Below, in pieces: positions 14,766 to 22,372 of a stretch of 64,000 bases of DNA; the stretch's first letter is position 1, and every line of letters begins with the position of its first letter. A program made the translations under genes and the position numbers. This DNA is from Dawidia soli (GTDB lineage: Bacteria > Bacteroidota > Bacteroidia > Cytophagales > Cyclobacteriaceae). The notes below the pieces were generated by a model that had not been told where the DNA came from, made no database searches, and saw only the letters and a program-made list of their open reading frames with translations. The stretch spans positions 1 to 64,000 of the forward strand of contig NZ_JAHESC010000035.1 in the NCBI RefSeq assembly GCF_018598185.1, read 5' to 3'.

Positions 14766-15743
14766 ATGAAGAATATCGTTCTTTTTCTTTTCTGCTCGGG
14801 TGTAGCATTTTCCGTAACGGCACAATCATCCATGCCCGCGCCGGGCAATCCCGTGTTTCCGGGCTGGTATGCTGACCCTGAAGGGATTGTCTTCGGCAAG
14901 GAGTATTGGATATATCCCACCTATTCGGCGCCCTACGACGAGCAGGTATTCTTTGATGCGTTCTCGTCACGCGACCTGGTGCACTGGAAAAAGCACGCGC
15001 ATGTGCTCGATACGGCCAACGTAAAATGGGCGCGCCGCGCCGTGTGGGCACCGTCGGTCATCGCCAAAGGGGGCAAGTATTATTTGTTCTTTGGTGCAAA
15101 CGATATTCAGAATGATCAGGAGCACGGTGGTATCGGTGTGGCCGTAGCCAACCGACCGGAAGGCCCTTTTAAAGACCTGCTGGGCAAACCCCTTATCGAT
15201 AAGTTCCACCACGGCGCGCAACCCATCGATCAGTTTGCTTTTAAAGACAAGGACGGATCGTATTATCTTTTCTACGGCGGCTGGCGTCATTGCAATGTTG
15301 CACGTCTGAAAGACGACTTCACCGGTTTTATACCTTTTGCCGACGGTGAGGTGTTTAAGTCGATCACCCCCGAGGGCTATGTAGAAGGACCTTTCATGTT
15401 TATCCGCAACAATAAATATTATTTCATGTGGTCGGAAGGAGGCTGGGGCGGCCCCGACTATTCGGTAGCCTATGCCATTGCCGACTCACCCTTCGGCCCG
15501 TTCAAACGCATCGGCAAGATCCTGCAGCAGGATGCCGCCGTGGCGACCGGCGCCGGGCATCACTCGGTGATCCATGACGAGAAAAAAGATCTGTGGTATA
15601 TTGTCTATCACCGCCGCCCGCTGGGCGATACCGGTCGCGACCACCGGGTGACGTGCGTGGACCGTATGTATTTTGACGAGCAGGGACTGATCAAGCCGGT
15701 AAAGATCACACACGAAGGTGTGGGCGTTTCGCCGCTGAAATAA
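14766..15743 (+). CDS. Secreted glycoside hydrolase family 43-like enzyme
   Basis: Five-bladed propeller glycosidase of 325 residues with a signal peptide ending VTAQ. The GH43 triad can be placed: general base Asp37 (WYADPEGIVFG), pKa modulator Asp155 (QPIDQFAFKD), and general acid Glu207 (EGYVEGPFMF). Typical substrates are arabinan or xylan side chains. It is a lone gene, with no SusC/SusD pair beside it, so the exact substrate cannot be read from context. The downstream gene is convergent and starts its stop 9 bp away. Confidence 0.85.
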   Translation: MKNIVLFLFCSGVAFSVTAQSSMPAPGNPVFPGWYADPEGIVFGKEYWIYPTYSAPYDEQVFFDAFSSRDLVHWKKHAHVLDTANVKWARRAVWAPSVIAKGGKYYLFFGANDIQNDQEHGGIGVAVANRPEGPFKDLLGKPLIDKFHHGAQPIDQFAFKDKDGSYYLFYGGWRHCNVARLKDDFTGFIPFADGEVFKSITPEGYVEGPFMFIRNNKYYFMWSEGGWGGPDYSVAYAIADSPFGPFKRIGKILQQDAAVATGAGHHSVIHDEKKDLWYIVYHRRPLGDTGRDHRVTCVDRMYFDEQGLIKPVKITHEGVGVSPLK

Positions 15744-15752
15744 TAATGAAGG

Positions 15753-16199
15753 CTATGGCACCAACACCAGGGGGATGGAAAGACGGCCCAACAGGTCGTC
15801 GAACATTTCCTTGTTGACGGCGTGCATGTTTTTGTCCATGACCAGGAACGAGATGTGGTTGTGGCGTAGCTGGTCTGTAATACGGTCGGCCATGAAACCG
15901 ATCTCCATCTGAAAGTCGTAGGACAACAACGGGTCTGCCAGGTATTCTTTTTCAAGTACCCGGAAATGCTGGAGCGAGTCTTCCTCGATCTTCTTTTTCA
16001 TTTCCAGGGCGTGGCCCTGCGTAGGTTTGATGAGCCGGTAGGTATAGAGAATGGTGAGGTGCTCATCGAACTGCCGGGCAAGGCTAACGGCCCACCGCAG
16101 GGCATGCAGCGACGACTCCGAAAAGTCGACCGCGCACAGGATCCGGCGGCTGGTAAGGGGGATATTTTCAGTATGCGTTTTCACACGTTGGGTATTCAC
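15753..16199 (-). CDS. Universal stress protein (UspA family)
   Basis: Single UspA domain, 148 residues: the first strand RRILCAVDFSESSLHALRWAVSLA and the final strand IPLVLVP are typical. The Gly-rich ATP loop is weak here (MDKNMHAVNKEMFDDLLGRL), so it may not bind ATP. The start codon is GTG at 16199. It is divergent from the FixL-like kinase gene, and a CRP/FNR-type palindrome lies between them. Usp genes are frequent members of low-oxygen regulons, so it may be co-regulated. Confidence 0.85.
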   Translation of the reverse strand: MNTQRVKTHTENIPLTSRRILCAVDFSESSLHALRWAVSLARQFDEHLTILYTYRLIKPTQGHALEMKKKIEEDSLQHFRVLEKEYLADPLLSYDFQMEIGFMADRITDQLRHNHISFLVMDKNMHAVNKEMFDDLLGRLSIPLVLVP

Positions 16200-16254
16200 G
16201 TACGAACTTAGGCCTCTTTTAAAAGGTTATCGCCGATTTAAGTCAATCCTCTAG

Positions 16255-16268
16255 CTGATTTTTGTCAT
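16255..16268. promoter_or_regulatory. FNR/CRP-type palindrome before the kinase gene
   Basis: CTGAT-TTTT-GTCAT has the dyad TGAt(N4)gTCA, the same pattern as the sites before ccoI and ccoNO. It lies 35 bp before the kinase ATG (16303) and 56 bp from the uspA GTG, so it could serve either direction. It suggests autoregulation by the receiver-CRP protein downstream. Confidence 0.6.
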
Positions 16269-16302
16269 ATTCGTGTTTGCCGGTAATTACAATACTTGTA
16301 CA

Positions 16303-17577
16303 ATGGAAAACGCACTTCCTATATCCTTTGAGTCGAACGATGCCTTTCGGGAAATTTTCCAAAGCATGTCGGAGGGTATCCTGATGGTCGACGAGGCCGG
16401 AAAGATCATCACCGCCAATGCCGTGGCCGAGCACCTCTTTGGTTATGAGAAGAACGAGATGAACGGCATGTCGCTGGAGGCTCTGTTGCCTGAGCGTTAC
16501 CGCGGCCGGCATTTATCCTTTCGCCGGGAATTTAATGCACACCCCGAGCCACGCCGCATGGGCGTGGGCCGCGACCTGACGGCCTTGCGAAAAGATAAAC
16601 GCGAGTTCCCTGTGGAGATCAGCCTCAGCTATACACACCTGAAGGGAAAGCTGTACGTCATGGCCTTCATCAGCGATATCACCCAACGCAAAAAATCGGA
16701 AGATGCGCTGCGGCGTAGCGAAGAGCAGTTGATCGTCTATGCCGTCGAGCTGGAGAAGAAAGTAGAGAGCCGCACCCAGGCGCTGAATGGCATGGTGGAG
16801 GCGTTGGAGAAGGAAGTGCAGGACCGTAAGCGTGCGGAAGAAGACGCACACCACGCGCTGGGCAAAGAGCGGGAGCTGAACGAGCTGAAGTCGAAGTTTG
16901 TGTCGATCGCCTCGCACGAGTTTCGTACGCCGCTCAGCGCGATACTAAGCTCCGCATCGCTCATCCAGCAGTACAGCGAAAGGCAGGACCGGGAGAAAGT
17001 ACACAAGCATGTGCAGCGCATCAAGACATCGGTCAATCATCTTACATCGATCCTCGACGACCTCCTGTCGCTCGGCCGCCTTGAAGAAGGCAAGATCGAA
17101 GTGTCGCGCGAGCGCATAGAGCTCGCGCCGTTTGTGCAAGAGGTGAAAGAAGAGATCAGCCCGGTCCTGAAAGAGCAGCAACAGATCCAGCTGCTTTGCC
17201 AGCCTACCGAGCAGCCGATCTATTCAGACCCGCGCATCCTGCGCCACATTCTTTTTAATCTGATCTCCAACGCCAGCAAATATTCCGATGCAGGCAAACG
17301 CATTTTTATCGAATGTCAACGGTATACAGACCGGGTCTCCTTTTCTGTACGCGACGAAGGCATCGGTATACCCCTAGACGATCAGAAACATTTGTTCGAT
17401 CGGTTCTTCCGGGCGAGCAATGCCGGCCAGGTGCAGGGCACAGGCCTGGGGCTCAACATCGTGAAACGCTATGCCGACCTGATCGGCGGCAGCATCAGCT
17501 TTACCAGCGAAGCCGGAACCGGCAGTATATTCACCCTTGTAATTCCAGATAAGTATGAAGAAAATTCTGTTGATTGA
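16303..17577 (+). CDS. FixL-like PAS sensor histidine kinase
   Basis: Histidine kinase of 424 residues (start at MENALPISFESN). The PAS domain spans about residues 12-125 and resembles the FixL haem domain: PERYRGRHLSFRR, then RRMGVGRDLTALRKDKREFP. His70 and Arg90 are 20 residues apart, the same spacing as the haem-binding His and signalling Arg of rhizobial FixL. A coiled-coil linker (about 130-195) follows, then HisKA with phospho-acceptor His205 (ASHEFRTPLSAI) and HATPase_c with N (NLISNASKYSD), G1 (DEGIGIP) and G2 (GTGLGLNIVKRY). There are no membrane segments, so it is cytosolic. It overlaps its response-regulator gene by 23 bp. Haem binding is inferred, since PAS relatives without haem can keep the histidine. 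Confidence 0.85.
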   Translation: MENALPISFESNDAFREIFQSMSEGILMVDEAGKIITANAVAEHLFGYEKNEMNGMSLEALLPERYRGRHLSFRREFNAHPEPRRMGVGRDLTALRKDKREFPVEISLSYTHLKGKLYVMAFISDITQRKKSEDALRRSEEQLIVYAVELEKKVESRTQALNGMVEALEKEVQDRKRAEEDAHHALGKERELNELKSKFVSIASHEFRTPLSAILSSASLIQQYSERQDREKVHKHVQRIKTSVNHLTSILDDLLSLGRLEEGKIEVSRERIELAPFVQEVKEEISPVLKEQQQIQLLCQPTEQPIYSDPRILRHILFNLISNASKYSDAGKRIFIECQRYTDRVSFSVRDEGIGIPLDDQKHLFDRFFRASNAGQVQGTGLGLNIVKRYADLIGGSISFTSEAGTGSIFTLVIPDKYEENSVD

Positions 17578-18616
17578 AGACAACGTCGACGTGCGTGAGA
17601 ACACCGGCGAGATCTTAACATTGGCCGGCTATGACGTCGTCACAGCACCCAACGGCAAGAACGGCGTAGAGCTGGCCATGCAAGAAAAACCAGACCTCAT
17701 TATCTGCGACATCATGATGCCCGAGCTGGACGGCTACGGTGTGCTGCACATCCTGAGTAAAAAGGACGAGACCGCCGGCATCCCGTTTATATTCCTGACG
17801 GCCAAGACCGAAAAGACCGACATACGCAAAGGCATGAATCTGGGTGCCGACGACTACCTCACCAAGCCCTTTGACGATACCGAGCTCCTCAACGCCATCG
17901 AAGCCCGCCTGCGCAAAAGCGACCTGCAACGCAAGCTCTATGACACAACCGAAGAAGGGCTCGAAAACTTTATTCGCGACGCCCGCCAGGTATTACGCCT
18001 GGAGGATCTGTGCAAAGACAAAAAAATAAAACCGTTTAAGAAGAAAGCAGAGATCTTTGCAGAAGGCGATACGCCGCTGTATGTATACTTTGTGCGTACC
18101 GGCAGCGTGAAAGTCTTCAAGTCGCACCCCGACGGAAAAGAATTGATCACCAACATCTATAATGCCAACGACTTCTTCGGCTTCGAGGCGGTATTGTCGG
18201 GCAATGTATACCACGAGTCGGCCATTGCCATGACGGACTGCGAATTGATCGTCATACCCCGTCACGATTTCCTGACGCTCTTCCAGGCACACCCCGATGT
18301 ATCGTCCAGCTTTATTTCGCTGCTCTGCAAGAAAGTAGCCGAGCAGGAGAACCAGCTTTTACACCTGGCCTATAACTCCGTGCGCCAACGTACGGCCGAA
18401 GCGTTACTCAAGGTAGAGCAGCTGCGCGACGCCCGGCAGAACATACAGATCTCGCGTGACGACCTGGCCAAGATCGTCGGCACGGCGTCGGAGTCGGTGA
18501 TCCGCGTACTGTCGGATTTTAAGGACGAAGGACTGATCGAGATCGAAGGCGGCAAGATTCGCATCATGCAGGCTGCCAAGCTGGAGAAAGTGGTGCGCTG
18601 GAACGTAGCGCGTTAG
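17555..18616 (+). CDS. Response regulator: receiver fused to CRP/FNR-type activator
   Basis: Protein of 353 residues with three parts. The receiver (1-120) has acidic pocket Glu8/Asp9 and phospho-acceptor Asp52 (IICDIMMPELDGYG). A cyclic-nucleotide-binding-like barrel (about 150-265) follows (FAEGDTPLYVYFVRTGSVKVF). The C-terminal Crp-type winged helix (about 280-340) has recognition helix GTASESVIRVLSDF, where E-S-V-x-R is the pattern that reads TGA half-sites. There is no FNR-type iron-sulphur cysteine cluster, so oxygen sensing must come from the kinase. This combines the FixJ receiver and FixK output in one chain. It likely controls the adjacent cbb3 cluster, whose promoters carry matching palindromes. 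Confidence 0.9.
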   Translation: MKKILLIEDNVDVRENTGEILTLAGYDVVTAPNGKNGVELAMQEKPDLIICDIMMPELDGYGVLHILSKKDETAGIPFIFLTAKTEKTDIRKGMNLGADDYLTKPFDDTELLNAIEARLRKSDLQRKLYDTTEEGLENFIRDARQVLRLEDLCKDKKIKPFKKKAEIFAEGDTPLYVYFVRTGSVKVFKSHPDGKELITNIYNANDFFGFEAVLSGNVYHESAIAMTDCELIVIPRHDFLTLFQAHPDVSSSFISLLCKKVAEQENQLLHLAYNSVRQRTAEALLKVEQLRDARQNIQISRDDLAKIVGTASESVIRVLSDFKDEGLIEIEGGKIRIMQAAKLEKVVRWNVAR

Positions 18617-19293
18617 CGGCACACCACGATATCCGTTCCCGGATTCGCGGCGACGGGCGCGGGATGTGCGAAGTACACCCGCGCAATAAGCAGCACAGCC
18701 GATACGACCAGTAACCCCGTGGTCAATGCACGGGGGGAGACAGGAAAGGAACGGGCGACCCACTGGAATACCGAGGGCAGCCCGATCATGGCCGGCGCGG
18801 TGCCCAGGCCGAACAGCAACATAAAGTTAAAACCATCGAGCGGACCCCGCAGCGTGATGCAATAAGACCACGCTACCGCGGTAAGACCACACGGCAGCAG
18901 CCCGTTTAACATGCCGAGCCATGTCGTTGTCAGCAGGCCTTTCCGCTGAAGCAACACGCCAAACCGTATTTTGAGAAACGATGCCAGCCGGACCCAGGCG
19001 CTGGAGAGCACGGGTATTTTCCAGGCATATGTGCCGGTAACAGCCATCAGCAATAATGCCAGGCCGATGACGAGGGACGTTATCGTTTGGAAATTGCCCA
19101 ATGGCAACCAGGCGCCTACGCTGCTGATGGTGGCGCCGATGACGGCGTAAGTAAAGATCCTGCCGCCATTGTACAGCAAGCGCGCACGCCACACGCGGGC
19201 GTTGCGCACGGTGGCCGCCATGGCCAGGGGACTGCACATGCCCGCGCAGTGAATACTTCCTGCCAGGCCTATGATCAGCGCGGTGAGCCACAT
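18613..19293 (-). CDS. Sulfite exporter TauE/SafE-type membrane protein (cbb3 cluster)
   Basis: Inner-membrane protein of 226 residues with about six helices, of the UreH/DsbD_2-like branch of TauE/SafE. His-Cys-Ala-Gly-Met-Cys at residues 15-20 in the first helix, and a second Cys in LLPCGLTAVAWSYC, look like metal or thiol ligands. Relatives commonly close cbb3 operons next to ccoH, so a role in copper supply or cytochrome assembly is likely; the transported species is unknown. It is the last gene of the cluster, and its stop codon overlaps that of the converging regulator by 4 bp. Confidence 0.8.
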   Translation of the reverse strand: MWLTALIIGLAGSIHCAGMCSPLAMAATVRNARVWRARLLYNGGRIFTYAVIGATISSVGAWLPLGNFQTITSLVIGLALLLMAVTGTYAWKIPVLSSAWVRLASFLKIRFGVLLQRKGLLTTTWLGMLNGLLPCGLTAVAWSYCITLRGPLDGFNFMLLFGLGTAPAMIGLPSVFQWVARSFPVSPRALTTGLLVVSAVLLIARVYFAHPAPVAANPGTDIVVCR

Positions 19294-19303
19294 CGGTATA
19301 GTG

Positions 19304-19732
19304 TTAAAGGTGAACGATCTCTTCGAGATAAAATTCGCGGCCCTGCATGCGCCACGTCATACGTGCGCGATACATGCCCTGCGGCAGGTTGCTACCGAAT
19401 ACTTGTGTCGTCTCGGGCGTAGCCTGGAGCACAAAGGTTCTGTCGGCGGCCGCGTTGGCCGGGCAGAACAGCGTTAGCTTGCCCGCTTCAATGTTGGGCA
19501 GCTGGTCGAACGAAAGCGTTAGCCCGTGCTGCGCCGATGCGGAAATCACAGGTTTGTCAGGCAATGCCGCCGTGTTGGCCATGCGCTCGATCTGGTCCTG
19601 ATATTTCAGCTCCTCCTGGTAATAATCTTTTGTAACCAGGCTTACGTCCTGCCGCATGCAGACAGTGACCAGAACAGCAATGAATGTTGCGAACAAGATA
19701 AAGGCCAGAATAATACTTTTTCCCCAGTTCAT
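19304..19732 (-). CDS. ccoH: cbb3 oxidase assembly protein CcoH/FixH
   Basis: FixH-family protein of 142 residues with one N-terminal membrane helix (SIILAFILFATFIAVLVTVCM) and the conserved segment LVTKDYYQEELKYQDQIERM. The rest is a periplasmic beta domain. CcoH helps to assemble and stabilise the cbb3 oxidase. It is placed between ccoG and the TauE-like gene, as in other cbb3 clusters. Confidence 0.9.
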   Translation of the reverse strand: MNWGKSIILAFILFATFIAVLVTVCMRQDVSLVTKDYYQEELKYQDQIERMANTAALPDKPVISASAQHGLTLSFDQLPNIEAGKLTLFCPANAAADRTFVLQATPETTQVFGSNLPQGMYRARMTWRMQGREFYLEEIVHL

Positions 19733-19745
19733 AATAGTAAAGGTT

Positions 19746-21209
19746 TTAGTGTGACTGTTCGTCTTTCAGACGGCTGTTGACGTCCGCCGAAGAGCGTACC
19801 GGGCCGATGAATTTTACTTTGGCGTTGCCCAGGAGTTTGCCGGTGTCGCGATGGTATATTCCCAGGTATACTACTGTACGGGCCGTTTTTATTTCATCTT
19901 CGGGTATGCGGATAAAAAACACCGTCTTCAGCAAGCCCTCCGCCGGCAGCAGGATGTTCTTGCCATCTACCTTTTGCAGCTTGGCAAAAGACGGAGACTC
20001 TACCCGCACCGTTACCGGTACATCATCAAAGGATTTATTGATGAACTCGACATTGTACAGGTTCGAGATATAGCCGTCGCCGGGCTTTTGATACAAGGTG
20101 CCCGGTACCTTCAGCACGGTCGTTTCCACATCGGAGCGGGTGGCCAGTGTAAATCCTAACAACGCGATGATTACGAGCAGCACGCCGGAATAGACCATCA
20201 GGCGCGGCGTGAATATTTTCGTGCTGCCCTTTTCGATCGCGCTGGCGGAAGCATAGCGGATCAGTCCCGTGGGTTTATTCACCTTCAGCATCACGTCGTC
20301 GCAGGCATCGATGCAGGCCGTACAGTTCACACATTCCAGCTGCGTGCCGTTGCGGATGTCGATGCCGGTAGGGCAGACGTGAACGCACAGCTTGCAATCC
20401 ACGCAGTCGCCCTTGGGCGCCTCTACGGTATGTTTCTTGCGCAGTTGTCCGCGCGGCTCGCCGCGCAGCCAGTCATACGCCACAACGATCGATTCTTTGG
20501 TAAGAAGCACGCTTTGCAAGCGGCCGTACGGGCATACCGCTATACAGGCCTGCTCGCGAAAGCGTGCGTAAACCCCATAAAAGATCACCGTAAAGGCTGC
20601 CAGACCGCTGAAGCCCGCCAGGTTGTCCAGCGGCGACTGGCCGATGATGGCCAGCGTTTGGTCCGTGCCGATCATGTAGGCCATGACGGTGTGCGCAATG
20701 ATGACCGAGATTACGATAAAGATCGCGTGCTTGGCCGTCTTCTTCCATACTTTGCCAAAGCTGAGCGGTGCCGCGTTCAGCCGGCGCTGAGCCGGCGCGT
20801 CGCCTTCGATCCAATATTCGATCTTGCGGAAGACCATCTCCATAAACAACGTCTGCGGGCACATCCACCCGCACCATACACGCCCGAACGCCAGCGTAAA
20901 GACGATGATGAAAATAAAGAACGCCAGGAGGATCAGCGCGAGCAGCACAAAGTCCTGCGGCCAGAAGGCCTGGCCCAGGATGACGAACTTACGCTCGAAT
21001 ACATTGAGCAGCAGGAACGGCTGACCACCGATGCGAAGAAAAGGACCGGCGAAGAGTATCGTCAGCAAAAGCACGGTAACGGCAACGCGCCAGCGGTGAA
21101 AGGAGCCCGAGGGTTTCTTGGGATAGATCCAGACACGCTTGCCTTGTCCATCCACCGTCGCAATGGAATTCCGGAACTCTTCGTTGAATTGATATACTTC
21201 GTCGGTCAT
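19746..21209 (-). CDS. ccoG: Cytochrome c oxidase accessory protein CcoG (FixG/RdxA)
   Basis: Membrane iron-sulphur protein of 487 residues. The N-terminal part has about five helices with CPQTLFMEMVFRKIEYWIEG and CIAVCPYGRLQSVL. A double 4Fe-4S ferredoxin motif follows near residues 270-310 (CVDCKLCVHVCPTGID, CVNCTACIDACDD). The C-terminal third is a periplasmic Ig-like domain (IG-like fold of CcoG). CcoG reduces Cu(II) for cbb3 assembly. It lies 20 bp after ccoP. Confidence 0.93.
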   Translation of the reverse strand: MTDEVYQFNEEFRNSIATVDGQGKRVWIYPKKPSGSFHRWRVAVTVLLLTILFAGPFLRIGGQPFLLLNVFERKFVILGQAFWPQDFVLLALILLAFFIFIIVFTLAFGRVWCGWMCPQTLFMEMVFRKIEYWIEGDAPAQRRLNAAPLSFGKVWKKTAKHAIFIVISVIIAHTVMAYMIGTDQTLAIIGQSPLDNLAGFSGLAAFTVIFYGVYARFREQACIAVCPYGRLQSVLLTKESIVVAYDWLRGEPRGQLRKKHTVEAPKGDCVDCKLCVHVCPTGIDIRNGTQLECVNCTACIDACDDVMLKVNKPTGLIRYASASAIEKGSTKIFTPRLMVYSGVLLVIIALLGFTLATRSDVETTVLKVPGTLYQKPGDGYISNLYNVEFINKSFDDVPVTVRVESPSFAKLQKVDGKNILLPAEGLLKTVFFIRIPEDEIKTARTVVYLGIYHRDTGKLLGNAKVKFIGPVRSSADVNSRLKDEQSH

Positions 21210-21229
21210 AACAGTGAGCGGTTATTGAT

Positions 21230-22174
21230 TTATAGCGATGCCTGCACCGCCGTGCTGTCGGGCGCCGCGTGCGTTTCTTCAAAAAGGTCGCCTTGCGGCG
21301 CCTTGCCGTCAGCCGGGTTGCTGCCTTGCAGGCTCATGACATAAAAGGTTACATCGCGCACATCCTGCGGGCTCAGCGTTTTGCCCCACGCCGGCATACC
21401 CTTTTCGACAACGCCCGTCTTAATGGTGTTGAAGATGTTTTGAATGCCCCCGCCGTGGAGCCAGTACGCGTCGGTCAGGTTCGGGCCGATGGTGTTGCCG
21501 CCACCGTCTGCGCGGTGACACGAGCCGCAGTTGTTGTTGGCAAAGACACCCTTGCCTTTTTCCAGGATCGCCGCATCGGCGATATACTTCAGCGCGTTGA
21601 CGTCGATCTCTTCCACCGGTTGGGCAGCCTTACGCTGACGCGCCACCTCGTTGGCAACCGCCACCTCCTGGTCATACTCTTCCTGCTGCAGCGGCAGGTT
21701 GCCATAAAGGTGGTAAACAACGAGGTATGCCACGGCCCAGACGGCGGTGCCGGCAAAGAGCCACTTCCACCACGGCGGCAGGTGGTTGTCCAGCTCGCGA
21801 ATGCCGTCGAAGTCGTGGCCCATGTCGATATCCTGCTCCTGCGTCAGCGGTACAGACGCGTTGGCCTTCTGCACAAACTGCTGCCAGAAGCTCCCGCGCG
21901 GTACGTACGCAATACCATGCTTTTCGGCGCGTTCTTTTTCGCTCAGGTTGATCAGCACGTTCAGCACGCGCAGCAACGAGATACAGACCACGACCACCAG
22001 CATGGCCACGATCGCGGCAAACAGTGACAGGGCATAGAGTGGCATCAGCGGGTGGTTGACCGGATCGTCCCAAAAGCCCGGGGCGGTGGCTGCGGAAAGA
22101 GCATTGGCGGGGGTGGTGGCCAGCAGGCCTCCTGTAAGCAGCGCAATAGAAGAATATTTCATACCGCTATACAT
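21230..22174 (-). CDS. ccoP: cbb3 oxidase subunit III, CcoP, mono-haem
   Basis: Membrane-bound c-type cytochrome of 314 residues. A long N-terminal region with two helices (PLYALSLFAAIVAMLVVVVCISLL and the cbb3_N helix WWKWLFAGTAVWAVAYLVVYHLY) precedes one cytochrome c domain with CGSCH near residue 215 and the axial Met in GMPAWG. Proteobacterial CcoP carries two haems; I see only one CXXCH here, which is usual in Bacteroidota relatives. Start may be M1 or M5. Its start overlaps the end of ccoQ by 8 bp. Confidence 0.9.
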   Translation of the reverse strand: MYSGMKYSSIALLTGGLLATTPANALSAATAPGFWDDPVNHPLMPLYALSLFAAIVAMLVVVVCISLLRVLNVLINLSEKERAEKHGIAYVPRGSFWQQFVQKANASVPLTQEQDIDMGHDFDGIRELDNHLPPWWKWLFAGTAVWAVAYLVVYHLYGNLPLQQEEYDQEVAVANEVARQRKAAQPVEEIDVNALKYIADAAILEKGKGVFANNNCGSCHRADGGGNTIGPNLTDAYWLHGGGIQNIFNTIKTGVVEKGMPAWGKTLSPQDVRDVTFYVMSLQGSNPADGKAPQGDLFEETHAAPDSTAVQASL

Positions 22175-22361
22175 TAGAAGCGTTGGAGATTGCGTCGCCG
22201 CCGGAAGTGTCCACAGGCAGATTCTTCATCTTGTCGATGAACTTGCGGTCGGCCGTGAACACATACCACAGCAGGCACAGAAAGAAGAGGAAGAAGATAA
22301 CGAATGACACCACGGGCCAGATCGCTATGTTGTCGATGTTTTGCAATACGTTCTTATACAT
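22167..22361 (-). CDS. ccoQ: cbb3 oxidase small subunit CcoQ-like
   Basis: Protein of 64 residues with a single helix (VVSFVIFFLFFLCLLWYVFTADRKFIDKM), typical of CcoQ/FixQ. It is placed exactly between the catalytic fusion gene and ccoP, overlapping the latter. It stabilises the oxidase complex. Confidence 0.85.
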   Translation of the reverse strand: MYKNVLQNIDNIAIWPVVSFVIFFLFFLCLLWYVFTADRKFIDKMKNLPVDTSGGDAISNASNV

Positions 22362-22372
22362 ATAGGTAAGTG

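Noticed and set aside
18613-18616. 4-bp overlap of converging stop codons as a regulatory feature
   Set aside because: Common in compact genomes; no extra structure supports a specific role.
20379-21344. 321-codon plus-strand open frame
   Set aside because: Antisense to ccoG, whose iron-sulphur motifs leave no doubt about the coding strand.
21230-22174. CcoP as a truncated or damaged gene because only one haem motif is present
   Set aside because: Length, membrane segments and position are normal for the mono-haem form seen in Bacteroidota.
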